Assembly: GCA_049644345.1 (NCBI GenBank)
Contig: JBARRS010000158.1
Coordinates: 1-5,079, forward strand
Origin: JBARRS01 sp049644345
Lineage (GTDB): Bacteria > Actinomycetota > Thermoleophilia > Gaiellales > Gaiellaceae
Reading direction: 5' to 3'
DNA: 5,079 nucleotides
Numbering within the stretch: the first letter of the stretch is position 1; every line of letters starts with the position of its first letter. Under the pieces are notes generated by a model that was given only the letters and a program-made list of their open reading frames with translations, had not been told where the DNA came from and did no database searches. This document shows positions 1 through 5,079 of this stretch, one piece after another. The position numbers were made by a program, and so were the translations under genes.

Positions 1-232
1 CGAGTGCCCAGAGGCCGTCGATCGTGACCGGCTTGCCGTCGCCGGTTCGCAGCTGCCCCCGGTGCTCGAAGTGGCCGTTCGAAAGCTCCTCGTAGGCGTT
101 GATCGTCCCGTCGCCGAAGTTGCCGACGAGCAGGTCGCCGGCAAAGCGCCCGAACGTCGAGGGCGCGCGCGCGAGTCCCCACGGGGAGTTCAGCTCGTCG
201 TGAGCGGCCGCGTTCTGCTTGGCGTACGTCAT
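1..232 (-). CDS. TIGR03118 family protein, 5'-shortened, partial (runs off left edge)
   Basis: The 77 visible codons start at ATG 232-230. They read MTYAKQNAAAHDELNSPWGL, then a GDLLVGNFGDGTINAY block and a GKPVTIDGLWAL block. From memory these are hallmark motifs of the TIGR03118 family, bacterial proteins of unknown function with a beta-propeller-like repeat character, often secreted. Family members usually have well over 150 residues, including a secretion signal, before the YAKQ motif; here that part is missing and an in-frame TAG lies at 268-266. Members also usually carry about 25 residues between the YAKQ..HD and LNSPWGL motifs, whereas here the two are almost fused. A strong Shine-Dalgarno, AGGAGG at 242-237, sits 4 nt before the ATG, so the short form may be translated. 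An in-frame ATG at 256-254 is possible but GAGGA abuts it. No signal peptide is visible. It may be a relic of a full gene or a newly started fragment. Family assignment is fairly sure; function is unknown. Confidence 0.72.
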   Translation of the reverse strand, partial: MTYAKQNAAAHDELNSPWGLARAPSTFGRFAGDLLVGNFGDGTINAYEELSNGHFEHRGQLRTGDGKPVTIDGLWAL

Positions 233-302
233 ACACCCTCCTCCCGCTGGGACCATTCCTCGTACCTACCGAGGAGGGCGCGAATCGGTTTTCGCGGAGG
301 CG
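233..302. other. Intergenic gap after sigH with two short hairpins
   Basis: This 70-nt gap separates the sigH stop from the next start. Two small inverted repeats are visible: CGCGAA/TTCGCG with a 6-nt loop (279-296), and CCTCG/CGAGG with a 7-nt loop (258-274). Neither is followed by a T-run on either strand, so they do not form a standard Rho-independent terminator. They could affect mRNA ends or initiation at the next gene, but this is weakly supported. Confidence 0.3.
237..242 (-). promoter_or_regulatory. Strong Shine-Dalgarno (AGGAGG) of the TIGR03118-like gene
   Basis: On the minus strand AGGAGG lies 4 nt before ATG 232-230, within a longer GGGAGGAGGG purine run (245-236). It is the best ribosome binding site in the window and decides the start in favour of 232 over the in-frame ATG at 256. 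The stop codon TAG at 268-266 excludes any start further upstream in this frame. Confidence 0.6.
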
Positions 303-968
303 CTAGTCGAGCACCTGGCGATGGCGCTGGTGGTTCAGCACCTTGCGTTTCACGCGCTGGAGGGCGTTGTCGATCGTCTTCGTGTCGCAGCCGAGCCGTT
401 CGGCCATCTCCTCGTAGGACGAGCCTTCGAGGTAGAAGCGCAGCGCGTCGGCCTCGAGCTGCGAGAGACCGGTGCCGAGGCAGAAGACGAGGCTCTGAAG
501 CTCCTCGGTCGAGATCACGCAGATCGAGGGCTCGTCGACACCCGGGCCCGGCAGAGCGTCGCCGAGCGTGCAGTCGCTCTCCGACTCCTGCCCGGCGGGC
601 GTGTTCGAGAAGGACACGTACGTGTTCAGCGGCGCATGCTTGAACCGGGTCGCGGTCTTGATCGCGGTGATGATCTGCCGCGTCACGCAGAGTTCGGCGA
701 AGCTGCGGAAGGACGTCTCCTTGTCGGCCCGGAAATCGCGCACCGCCTTGTAGAGCCCGATCAGGCCCTCCTGGATCAGGTCGTCCGAGTCGCCGCCCGC
801 GAGGAAGTAGGAGCTTGCCTTCAGCCGGACGAAGCCGGTGTAGCGGCGGATCAGCGCGTCGAGGGCCTCACCGTCGCCGTTGCGCGCCTTGAGGACGAGC
901 TGGAGATCTGCGAGCTCGCGCTGCTGTCGTTGGGGCGAATGCGCTGCGGCTGGGCGGGCTGGCGGCAT
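303..968 (-). CDS. sigH: RNA polymerase sigma factor SigH (sigma-30 type, sigma-70 family)
   Basis: This 221-residue alternative sigma factor directs RNA polymerase to a dedicated promoter set. In Bacillus the orthologue (about 218 residues) drives the transition from growth to stationary phase and early sporulation. Region 2 spans about residues 23-112, with the core-binding segment DDLIQEGLIGLYKAVRDF (62-79) and the -10 recognition/melting segment FAELCVTRQIITAIKTATR (90-108), followed by HAPLNTYVSF; these are almost identical to Bacillus SigH. Region 4, with its helix-turn-helix, spans about 168-212 and ends in KTIDNALQRVKRK. ATG 968-966 is the first start after an in-frame TGA; the upstream GGAA is a weak Shine-Dalgarno. 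The gene follows yacP, as in Firmicutes, after a 110-nt gap with its own likely promoter. No anti-sigma gene is adjacent. The regulon here is unknown and sporulation cannot be inferred from this gene alone. Confidence 0.93.
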   Translation of the reverse strand: MPPARPAAAHSPQRQQRELADLQLVLKARNGDGEALDALIRRYTGFVRLKASSYFLAGGDSDDLIQEGLIGLYKAVRDFRADKETSFRSFAELCVTRQIITAIKTATRFKHAPLNTYVSFSNTPAGQESESDCTLGDALPGPGVDEPSICVISTEELQSLVFCLGTGLSQLEADALRFYLEGSSYEEMAERLGCDTKTIDNALQRVKRKVLNHQRHRQVLD

Positions 969-1014
969 GGCGGCTTCCGGGCGGCGCAGGCGTGAGCTTC
1001 GGTCCGAATCTCAC

Positions 1015-1026
1015 GTTGAGGTTGAG
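1015..1026. repeat. Tandem GTTGAG repeat at the predicted sigH transcription start
   Basis: On the plus strand GTTGAGGTTGAG is a perfect 6-nt tandem duplicate (1015-1020, 1021-1026). It is flanked by TCAC (1011-1014) and GTGA (1027-1030), which could pair. It lies just downstream of the candidate -10 box, where a repressor site would be expected. Such a short repeat can arise by chance, so an operator role is only a suggestion. Confidence 0.3.
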
Positions 1027-1029
1027 GTG

Positions 1030-1058
1030 ACGGTAGCAAGGTCCCAACAAAAATACAA
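1030..1058 (-). promoter_or_regulatory. Candidate housekeeping-type promoter for sigH
   Basis: On the minus strand TTGTAT (1058-1053) and TACCGT (1035-1030) are separated by 17 nt, resembling sigma-70 -35 and -10 boxes. They lie in an A+T-richer patch (about 1041-1075) that contrasts with the surrounding G+C-rich DNA. The predicted start site is near 1023, giving a leader of about 55 nt before the sigH ATG. The -10 match is modest (TA---T). A separate promoter in front of sigH also exists in Bacillus, which makes this plausible, but it is a prediction from sequence only. Confidence 0.45.
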
Positions 1059-1078
1059 GGGTTTGCGCTTTATCCTGG

Positions 1079-1519
1079 TTAACCGGACCCCTGCCCGCGA
1101 CGGAGCCGCTCCAAGCGCTCTCGAGTGGCTTGGTCAAGCCGATCTTCGAGCCGCTCGGGCCGAGGATCCGGCTGCGCTGCTGGCTCGAGCTGCTCGAGGA
1201 AGACGCGGGAGCTGAGCTTCCGTACCTCCTGGCCGGACGTGCCCCGAACGGCGGAATCGGAAGAGACGAGGCAGACGAGCTCCTGTTCGCGACGCTCGGC
1301 GGCGAGGCGCTCCAGCACGGCGTCCGCGTTGGGCGCGTACCGGACCTCGAGCGGGCCGTGGGCACGGTCGTCGCCGGCGCCGTCGAAGACGACGACGCCG
1401 ACTGCACCGCGCAGCGCGACGAAGCTCGCCAGCCGGTCGACGAGCTCCTGCTGGTCGCGGAACTCGCCCGCGTGCAGCAGGTTGTGCCCGTCGAAGAGAT
1501 AGAGGGTCGGATCAGGCAT
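1079..1519 (-). CDS. YacP/Rae1-like NYN domain endoribonuclease
   Basis: This is a 146-residue protein of the YacP-type NYN (PIN-like) family. The Bacillus member, Rae1, binds the ribosome and cleaves certain mRNAs in the A site; here that role is inferred from family and position. The N-terminal strand LYLFDGHNLLHAG carries the acidic and Asn residues D10 and N13. Further acidic positions expected in a PIN-like metal site are present: D46 in VVVFDGAGD, D66 in NADAVLERL and D88 in VSSDS. The C-terminal part (about 112-146) is charged and probably helical. I chose ATG 1519-1517 because family members begin directly with the first strand. An upstream in-frame start at 1567 would add 16 unrelated residues inside rlmB. 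The start overlaps the rlmB stop by 8 nt (ATGCCTGA), implying translational coupling. The stop TAA lies inside the palindrome GGTTAACC (1077-1084). The length is somewhat below the Bacillus protein's roughly 170 residues. Confidence 0.85.
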   Translation of the reverse strand: MPDPTLYLFDGHNLLHAGEFRDQQELVDRLASFVALRGAVGVVVFDGAGDDRAHGPLEVRYAPNADAVLERLAAERREQELVCLVSSDSAVRGTSGQEVRKLSSRVFLEQLEPAAQPDPRPERLEDRLDQATRERLERLRRGQGSG

Positions 1520-2222
1520 TCGTTCGCTGCCGCTTCGCCTCGTAGAGTAGGAGCGCGGCCGCAACACTGACGTTCAGAGACTCGATCTTGCCCGAGAGCG
1601 GGATCGCAACAGCCGCGTCGCAGGTTCGGCGGACGAGCGGCCGGATGCCCTTGCCTTCTGCGCCGAGGACGAGTGCTATCCCGCCCGAGAGGTCGGCGTC
1701 CCACATGCTCGTCTCGGCATCGCCGTCTGCGGCCCAGGCCCAGAGCGCCGGGCTCTTGATCTGCTCCAGGTAGCGGGCGAGATTCGGAACGACGGCGACC
1801 GGAAGGTGCTCGACCGCCCCGGCCGAGGCGCGACAGACCGCCGCCGTCACACGCGCGGCCCCGTGCGCGGGGACAACGACGCCGCTCGCCCCAACCCCCT
1901 CCGCCGTCCGGCAGACAGCGCCGAGGTTGTGCGGATCGGTGACGGAGTCTAGGCAGGCGATCAACGGCGCTTCGCCCGCCACGATCTCGAACGCGTCCGC
2001 GTAGCGGTACGGCTCGCACCAGGCGACGACGCCCTGGTGATCCTGCGTCTCGGCGGCGGCGTTCAGCGCCCGCTCGGGCTTTAGGTGAGGTCGCAGGCTC
2101 TCCTCCCGCAGCCACGGCTCGGCGCGGAGCGCACGCTCGGTCACCCAGAGCTCGAGCACCTGACGCCGCCCGCGAAGCGCCTCGCGCACGGGTCGTCGCC
2201 CGTAGACGAGCTCGCGCGTCAC
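1512..2222 (-). CDS. rlmB: 23S rRNA (guanosine-2'-O-)-methyltransferase RlmB, TrmH/SpoU family
   Basis: This 236-residue SPOUT-class enzyme uses S-adenosylmethionine to methylate the 2'-hydroxyl of a 23S rRNA guanosine (G2251 in E. coli numbering), in the peptidyl-transferase region. The N-terminal RNA-binding domain (about 1-80) has the typical YGRRPVREALRG start and the conserved DHQGVVA segment (61-67). The catalytic knot domain shows all three SpoU motifs: motif 1 DSVTDPHNLGAVCRTAE (92-108, with N99 and R105), motif 2 LVLGAEGKGI (184-193, with E189) and motif 3 IPLSGKIESLNVSVAAALLL (207-226, with N217). The start is GTG at 2222-2220, overlapping the cysS TGA in the sequence GTGA. No Shine-Dalgarno precedes it, so termination-reinitiation is likely. 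The length and N-terminal domain favour RlmB over the shorter tRNA methyltransferases TrmH and TrmL, and the neighbours agree. Confidence 0.93.
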   Translation of the reverse strand: MTRELVYGRRPVREALRGRRQVLELWVTERALRAEPWLREESLRPHLKPERALNAAAETQDHQGVVAWCEPYRYADAFEIVAGEAPLIACLDSVTDPHNLGAVCRTAEGVGASGVVVPAHGAARVTAAVCRASAGAVEHLPVAVVPNLARYLEQIKSPALWAWAADGDAETSMWDADLSGGIALVLGAEGKGIRPLVRRTCDAAVAIPLSGKIESLNVSVAAALLLYEAKRQRTNA

Positions 2223-3520
2223 TCGGGTATCGGGACGAGCTGAAAGCCCTCCGCGACATCGCGGATCTCCCAGCCGAGAGAAGTGATCTCGTCGCGGAGC
2301 CGATCCGCAGTCGCGAAATCGTTCGTGCGGCGAGCGGCTTCGCGTTTCTCAGCGAGCGCGCGAATCGGAGGTGGCGGCTCCGGCAGCTCCGCGAGCGACG
2401 CCAAACCGAAGACGTCGAGTCCCCGTCTGAGCAAGTCCTTCTGCCGCTGAGCCGCCCAGTCGTGAAGGATCGCGAGCGCGTCGGGGGTGTTGAAGTCATC
2501 CTCGAGCGCTTCGACGAAGTCCTGCCAGTCGGGCGCCGGCCCGGGAGGCAGCTCGTTCAGGAACGCGTTGCGGAACGTGTAGGTCTGAGCATGCGCCTGG
2601 CTCAGGGTGGCGTCGGAGAAATCCACCGGCTTGCGCCAATGCGCGCCCATGAACAAGAGAAGCAGCGTCTCTTGATCCCATTCATCGAGGGCATCTCGGA
2701 GCGAGACGATGTTGCCGATCGACTTCGACATCTTCTCGCCCGCCAGTCGCAGCATCCCGTTGTGCATCCAGATGCGCGCGAATTCGCGTCCTGCGCCGCG
2801 CGACTGGGCGAGCTCGTTCTCGTGGTGGGGAAAGATGAGGTCGAGCCCGCCGCCGTGGATCTCGAAGCGCGGCCCGAGGAACTTCTCCGCCATCGCCGAG
2901 CACTCGATGTGCCACCCCGGCCGTCCCCGGCCCCATGGCGAGTCCCACCAGGTGTCCTCGCCCTCCTTGTGGCCTTTCCACAGCGCGAAGTCGCGTGGGT
3001 CTTCCTTGAGCTCGCTCGGCTCCTGCTCCTCGGAGGGGTTGCGGTACGCCTCCTCCTCATCGCCGCGCCCCGACAATACGCCGTACTCCGGGAAGCCGGC
3101 AACGCGGTAGTAGACGTCTCCGCCCGCGGGATAGGCGAGCCCACGGTCGATCAGATCTTCGATCAGCGCGATGATCTCCGGGATCGTCTCCGTCGCCTTC
3201 GGCTCGTAGTCGGGACGGCCGAGTCCGAGGGCGTCAGTGTCCTCGACATACCACTGCGAGGCCTGCCGTGCGAGCTCCGCGCTGTGGCCAGGCGCCGCCG
3301 CGTAGATCTTGTCGTTGATGTCGGTGACGTTCTCGGCCAGTGTCACGTCGTACCCGCGCAGCTCGAGCCAGCGCTTGAGCCACATCGAGATCACGAAGGG
3401 CCGCGCGTTGCCGACATGGATCCGCTGGTAGACCGTCGGGCCGCAGAAGTACATGCGGATCGGCCCCGGCGGCGCCGGGAGCTCCTCGAGCCGGCGCGTG
3501 AGCGTGTTAGAGAGCCGCAT
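2219..3520 (-). CDS. cysS: Cysteinyl-tRNA synthetase (CysRS)
   Basis: This class I synthetase of 433 residues attaches cysteine to tRNA-Cys in an ATP-dependent reaction in the cytoplasm. The N-terminus MRLSNTLTRR is typical. The HIGH-type motif is HVGN (35-38), within CGPTVYQRIHVGNAR, and the KMSKS motif is at 263-267 in GEKMSKSIGN. The zinc ligands that enforce cysteine selectivity are all present: C26, C207 (in PGWHIECSAM), H232 and E236 (in FPHHENELAQS). The C-terminal DALR-type anticodon-recognition helices run from about residue 310 to the end. The length is a little under the E. coli 461, mainly because of a short C-terminus. MshC, the mycothiol ligase that resembles CysRS, is an alternative, but the intact C-terminal domain and the position between gltX and rlmB support CysRS. 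The start ATG 3520-3518 lies inside the end of gltX (14-nt overlap), with only a weak GGA upstream. Confidence 0.95.
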   Translation of the reverse strand: MRLSNTLTRRLEELPAPPGPIRMYFCGPTVYQRIHVGNARPFVISMWLKRWLELRGYDVTLAENVTDINDKIYAAAPGHSAELARQASQWYVEDTDALGLGRPDYEPKATETIPEIIALIEDLIDRGLAYPAGGDVYYRVAGFPEYGVLSGRGDEEEAYRNPSEEQEPSELKEDPRDFALWKGHKEGEDTWWDSPWGRGRPGWHIECSAMAEKFLGPRFEIHGGGLDLIFPHHENELAQSRGAGREFARIWMHNGMLRLAGEKMSKSIGNIVSLRDALDEWDQETLLLLFMGAHWRKPVDFSDATLSQAHAQTYTFRNAFLNELPPGPAPDWQDFVEALEDDFNTPDALAILHDWAAQRQKDLLRRGLDVFGLASLAELPEPPPPIRALAEKREAARRTNDFATADRLRDEITSLGWEIRDVAEGFQLVPIPE

Positions 3521-4499
3521 CGATCCGGCGAAGCGCCTCGTCCTTGGGCAGCGCCGCGACCACGGTCCACAGCTCCGGACCCCGCTCGCGCCCGGTCAGC
3601 GCGATGCGGAGAGCCCGCAGGTCGCCGCCGACGGCCTTCAGCTCGCGCACGATCTCGCGTGGGTCGAGCGTCCCGTTCGAGCGTTCGAGCAGCTCTTTGA
3701 AGCGCTCCAGGGTCTCGGTCGAGTCGACGCGGACGCCGGTCGGCGGCAGCAGGATCGCCTCCGCGTACTCCCGCGCCTCGTTCAGGTCCCGCGCGCCGCG
3801 CAGGGCCGGGACAAGCGCGACCGGTGCCTCGGCCCGCGCAGCGAGGTCCTCGTCGGACATGGCGGCGATCGCTTCGATCGAGAGGCGCCGGATCCGGGGG
3901 AGGTCGTAGCGAACGTCGTGCTTCGGCAGCCCGAGCTCCTCCAGATAGCCGCGCACGGCCTCTGGCGGGATGCCTTCCGCGCGCAGGGAAGCGACTGTCG
4001 CCCCGGGCGCCCGCTTCGAGAGCTTGCGTCCGTCCTCGCCGAGGATCAGGCCGTGATGGATGTAGTCGGGCGGCGTCGTCCCCAGCGCCTCGTGCAGCCG
4101 CCGGTGCAGCGCCTCGTTCGGACGGTGGTCGTTCCCGCGGATCACGTGCGTGATCCCGAAGTCGATGTCGTCGACGACGCTCGCGAGGTGGTAAGTCGGC
4201 GTTCCGTCCTCGCGCAGGAGCGTGATCCCGTCGAACCGATCGAGCCCGAGCTGCTCGGCCGCTTCCCGATGGCGCTCCCGGCGCTCGCTCTGGTGGACGG
4301 GGCCCTCGTCCCACGCGATCCCGAGCCACTCGAGGTCGCGCAGGATGTCGTCCTCCCCGCCCGGAAGGTTGCGCTGCGGATCGGTGTCGTCGATGCGCAG
4401 CAGCATCCATTCGCCGAAGCCGCGGTTGGCCACCGCGCTCAGCGCGTTGCCGACATGGAGCGAGCCGGTTGGGCTCGGCGCGAAACGGACCCGGGCCAT
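3507..4499 (-). CDS. gltX: Compact glutamyl-tRNA synthetase (GluRS), connective peptide domain missing
   Basis: This class I synthetase is predicted to charge tRNA with glutamate. The N-terminal Rossmann half starts RVRFAPSPTGSLHVGNA (HIGH-type motif at 15-18). The second half has DGTPTYHLASVVDD (98-111), ITHVIRGNDH (116-125) and the KMSKS-type KLSKR (159-163). The C-terminal segment, with RALRIALTGRERGPELW (295-311), matches the usual GluRS anticodon-binding end, arguing against GluQRS, which lacks it. It has 330 residues, whereas bacterial GluRS usually has about 470-500. The acceptor-binding (connective peptide) domain normally between the QSER region (70-73) and the DGTPTY strand is reduced to about 20 residues, so the roughly 90-residue module and its zinc-type cysteines are gone; the protein has no cysteine at all. 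The stem and anticodon regions are also short. The reading frame is continuous, so this is not a visible frameshift. The start ATG 4499-4497 is 13 nt after the reductase stop. Confidence 0.85.
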   Translation of the reverse strand: MARVRFAPSPTGSLHVGNALSAVANRGFGEWMLLRIDDTDPQRNLPGGEDDILRDLEWLGIAWDEGPVHQSERRERHREAAEQLGLDRFDGITLLREDGTPTYHLASVVDDIDFGITHVIRGNDHRPNEALHRRLHEALGTTPPDYIHHGLILGEDGRKLSKRAPGATVASLRAEGIPPEAVRGYLEELGLPKHDVRYDLPRIRRLSIEAIAAMSDEDLAARAEAPVALVPALRGARDLNEAREYAEAILLPPTGVRVDSTETLERFKELLERSNGTLDPREIVRELKAVGGDLRALRIALTGRERGPELWTVVAALPKDEALRRIDAAL

Positions 4500-4512
4500 T
4501 CCGCGCCGAAAG

Positions 4513-5079
4513 TTACGTCACCTCGCTGCTCCTGGCCCAGATGTTGATGCCGCTCTCTGTCGCGTAACGATCGATCTCCTCGAGCTCGTCCGGAGAGAAA
4601 TCGAGCCGGTCGAGCGCCCCGACGTTCTGCTCGAGTTGCTCGACACTGCTCGCGCCGATCAGCGCCGAGGTGATGCGCGGGTCGCGCAACGTCCAGGCGA
4701 GCGCCATCTGCGCGAGCGTCTGGCCGCGGCGGGCGGCGATGTCGTTCAGGGCCCGGATCTTGCCGAGCGTCTCGTCGGTGATCAGGTCGGGCGAGAGAGA
4801 GACCGCGCGCGTGGCACGGGAGCCCTCGGGAATGCCGTCCAGGTACTTGTCGGTCAGCATCCCCTGAGCCAGCGGCGAGAACACGATGCAACCGACCCCC
4901 TCCTCCTCGAGCACGTCGAGAAGCTCCGCCTCGATCCAGCGGTTGAGCATCGAGTACGACGGCTGATGGATCAGCAGCGGCGTCCCGAGCCCGCGGAGAA
5001 TCGCCGCGGCCTCGCGCGTCCTCTGCGCCGAGTACGAAGAGATTCCGGCGTAGAGCGCCTTGCCCTGACGCACGGCGGT
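4513..5079 (-). CDS. Aldo/keto reductase, YghZ-like (AKR14-type), C-terminal part; runs off right edge
   Basis: The last 188 codons of an NADPH-dependent aldo/keto reductase are visible, and the frame stays open to the window edge (TAVRQGKALYAGISSYS). The closest family I recognise is YghZ, reported in E. coli to reduce L-glyceraldehyde 3-phosphate and to act on methylglyoxal. Supporting motifs are GKALYAGISSYS, LLIHQPSYSMLNRW, GVGCIVFSPLAQGMLTDKYL, GQTLAQMALAWTLRD and ALIGASSVEQLEQNVGAL; the last two belong to the strand and cofactor-phosphate loop at the end of the barrel. The catalytic tetrad (Asp, Tyr, Lys, His) would lie in the missing N-terminal half and cannot be checked. A GTG at 5073-5071 is in frame but is internal to the conserved fold, so it is not the start. 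The stop TAA (4515-4513) is 13 nt before gltX, so the two are probably cotranscribed. The substrate here is unknown. Confidence 0.88.
   Translation of the reverse strand, partial: TAVRQGKALYAGISSYSAQRTREAAAILRGLGTPLLIHQPSYSMLNRWIEAELLDVLEEEGVGCIVFSPLAQGMLTDKYLDGIPEGSRATRAVSLSPDLITDETLGKIRALNDIAARRGQTLAQMALAWTLRDPRITSALIGASSVEQLEQNVGALDRLDFSPDELEEIDRYATESGINIWARSSEVT

Noticed and set aside
219..995. Plus-strand open frame of 258 codons opposite sigH
   Set aside because: It lies entirely over the strongly supported sigH and its leader, and the translation has no family motif. It is a shadow of sigH codon bias.
1053..1075. SigH-type (autoregulatory) promoter: AGGATAA near 1074-1068
   Set aside because: The AGGA-like -35 is present on the minus strand, but no GAAT-type -10 follows at the required spacing.
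1077..1084. Palindrome GGTTAACC over the yacP stop codon
   Set aside because: Only 8 nt with a mismatched extension and no T-run after it. It is too short to call a terminator or operator.
1520..1567. Upstream start for the YacP-like protein at 1567
   Set aside because: It would add 16 residues that overlap rlmB and do not resemble the family, which begins at the first beta strand. ATG 1519 fits better.
868..2499. Minus-strand open frame of 543 codons spanning cysS, rlmB, yacP and the sigH start
   Set aside because: It is out of frame with four real genes, and the translation is low-complexity Arg/Ser/Ala. It is a high-G+C artefact.
2462..3700. Long open frame (412 codons) on the plus strand opposite cysS and the end of gltX
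   Set aside because: It is antisense to two genes with full family motifs. Its Val/Arg/Leu/Glu-rich translation shows no recognisable domain and is the expected result of strong G/C third-position bias on the other strand.
3391..4410. Minus-strand open frame of 339 codons in another frame over gltX
   Set aside because: The Arg/Ala/Pro-rich translation has no domain, while gltX in the correct frame has clear synthetase motifs.
5071..5073. GTG at 5073 as the true start of the aldo/keto reductase
   Set aside because: The frame stays open to the edge, and the residues just upstream and downstream belong to the conserved middle of the barrel. The gene is truncated by the window.

Overview
The window is a compact, high-G+C stretch of bacterial chromosome in which every supported gene lies on the minus strand, so transcription runs from the right edge to the left. 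In transcription order the genes are: the C-terminal part of a YghZ-like aldo/keto reductase (4513-5079, cut by the right edge), gltX (3507-4499), cysS (2219-3520), rlmB (1512-2222), a YacP/Rae1-type NYN nuclease gene (1079-1519), sigH (303-968), and part of a TIGR03118-family gene (1-232, cut by the left edge).

The core gltX-cysS-rlmB-yacP-sigH is the order known from Bacillus (gltX-cysE-cysS-mrnC-rlmB-yacP-sigH), without cysE and mrnC. The strong G/C third-position bias, the Ala/Arg/Glu-rich proteins and a SigH very like the Bacillus factor suggest a deep-branching actinobacterium (Thermoleophilia or Rubrobacteria type) rather than a Firmicute. This placement is inferred without a database search. 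Four genes are tightly coupled: gltX/cysS overlap by 14 nt, cysS/rlmB by 4 nt (GTGA) and rlmB/yacP by 8 nt (ATGCCTGA). The reductase ends only 13 nt before gltX.

The operon combines charging of tRNA with Glu and Cys, 23S rRNA 2'-O-methylation, a probable ribosome-associated mRNA endonuclease, and an alternative sigma factor. The only sizeable gap inside the cluster (969-1078) is locally A+T-richer and holds a plausible promoter for sigH. A 70-nt gap after sigH has two small hairpins but no convincing terminator.

No mobile element, CRISPR array, RNA gene or defence system is visible. The oddities are: (i) a GluRS of only 330 residues whose acceptor-binding (connective peptide) domain is almost entirely absent, with two substitutions at glutamate-pocket positions; (ii) a TIGR03118 gene that begins in mid-domain, behind a strong Shine-Dalgarno and an in-frame stop, and appears to lack a further internal segment; (iii) conservation of the Firmicute-style sigH operon in a high-G+C genome.
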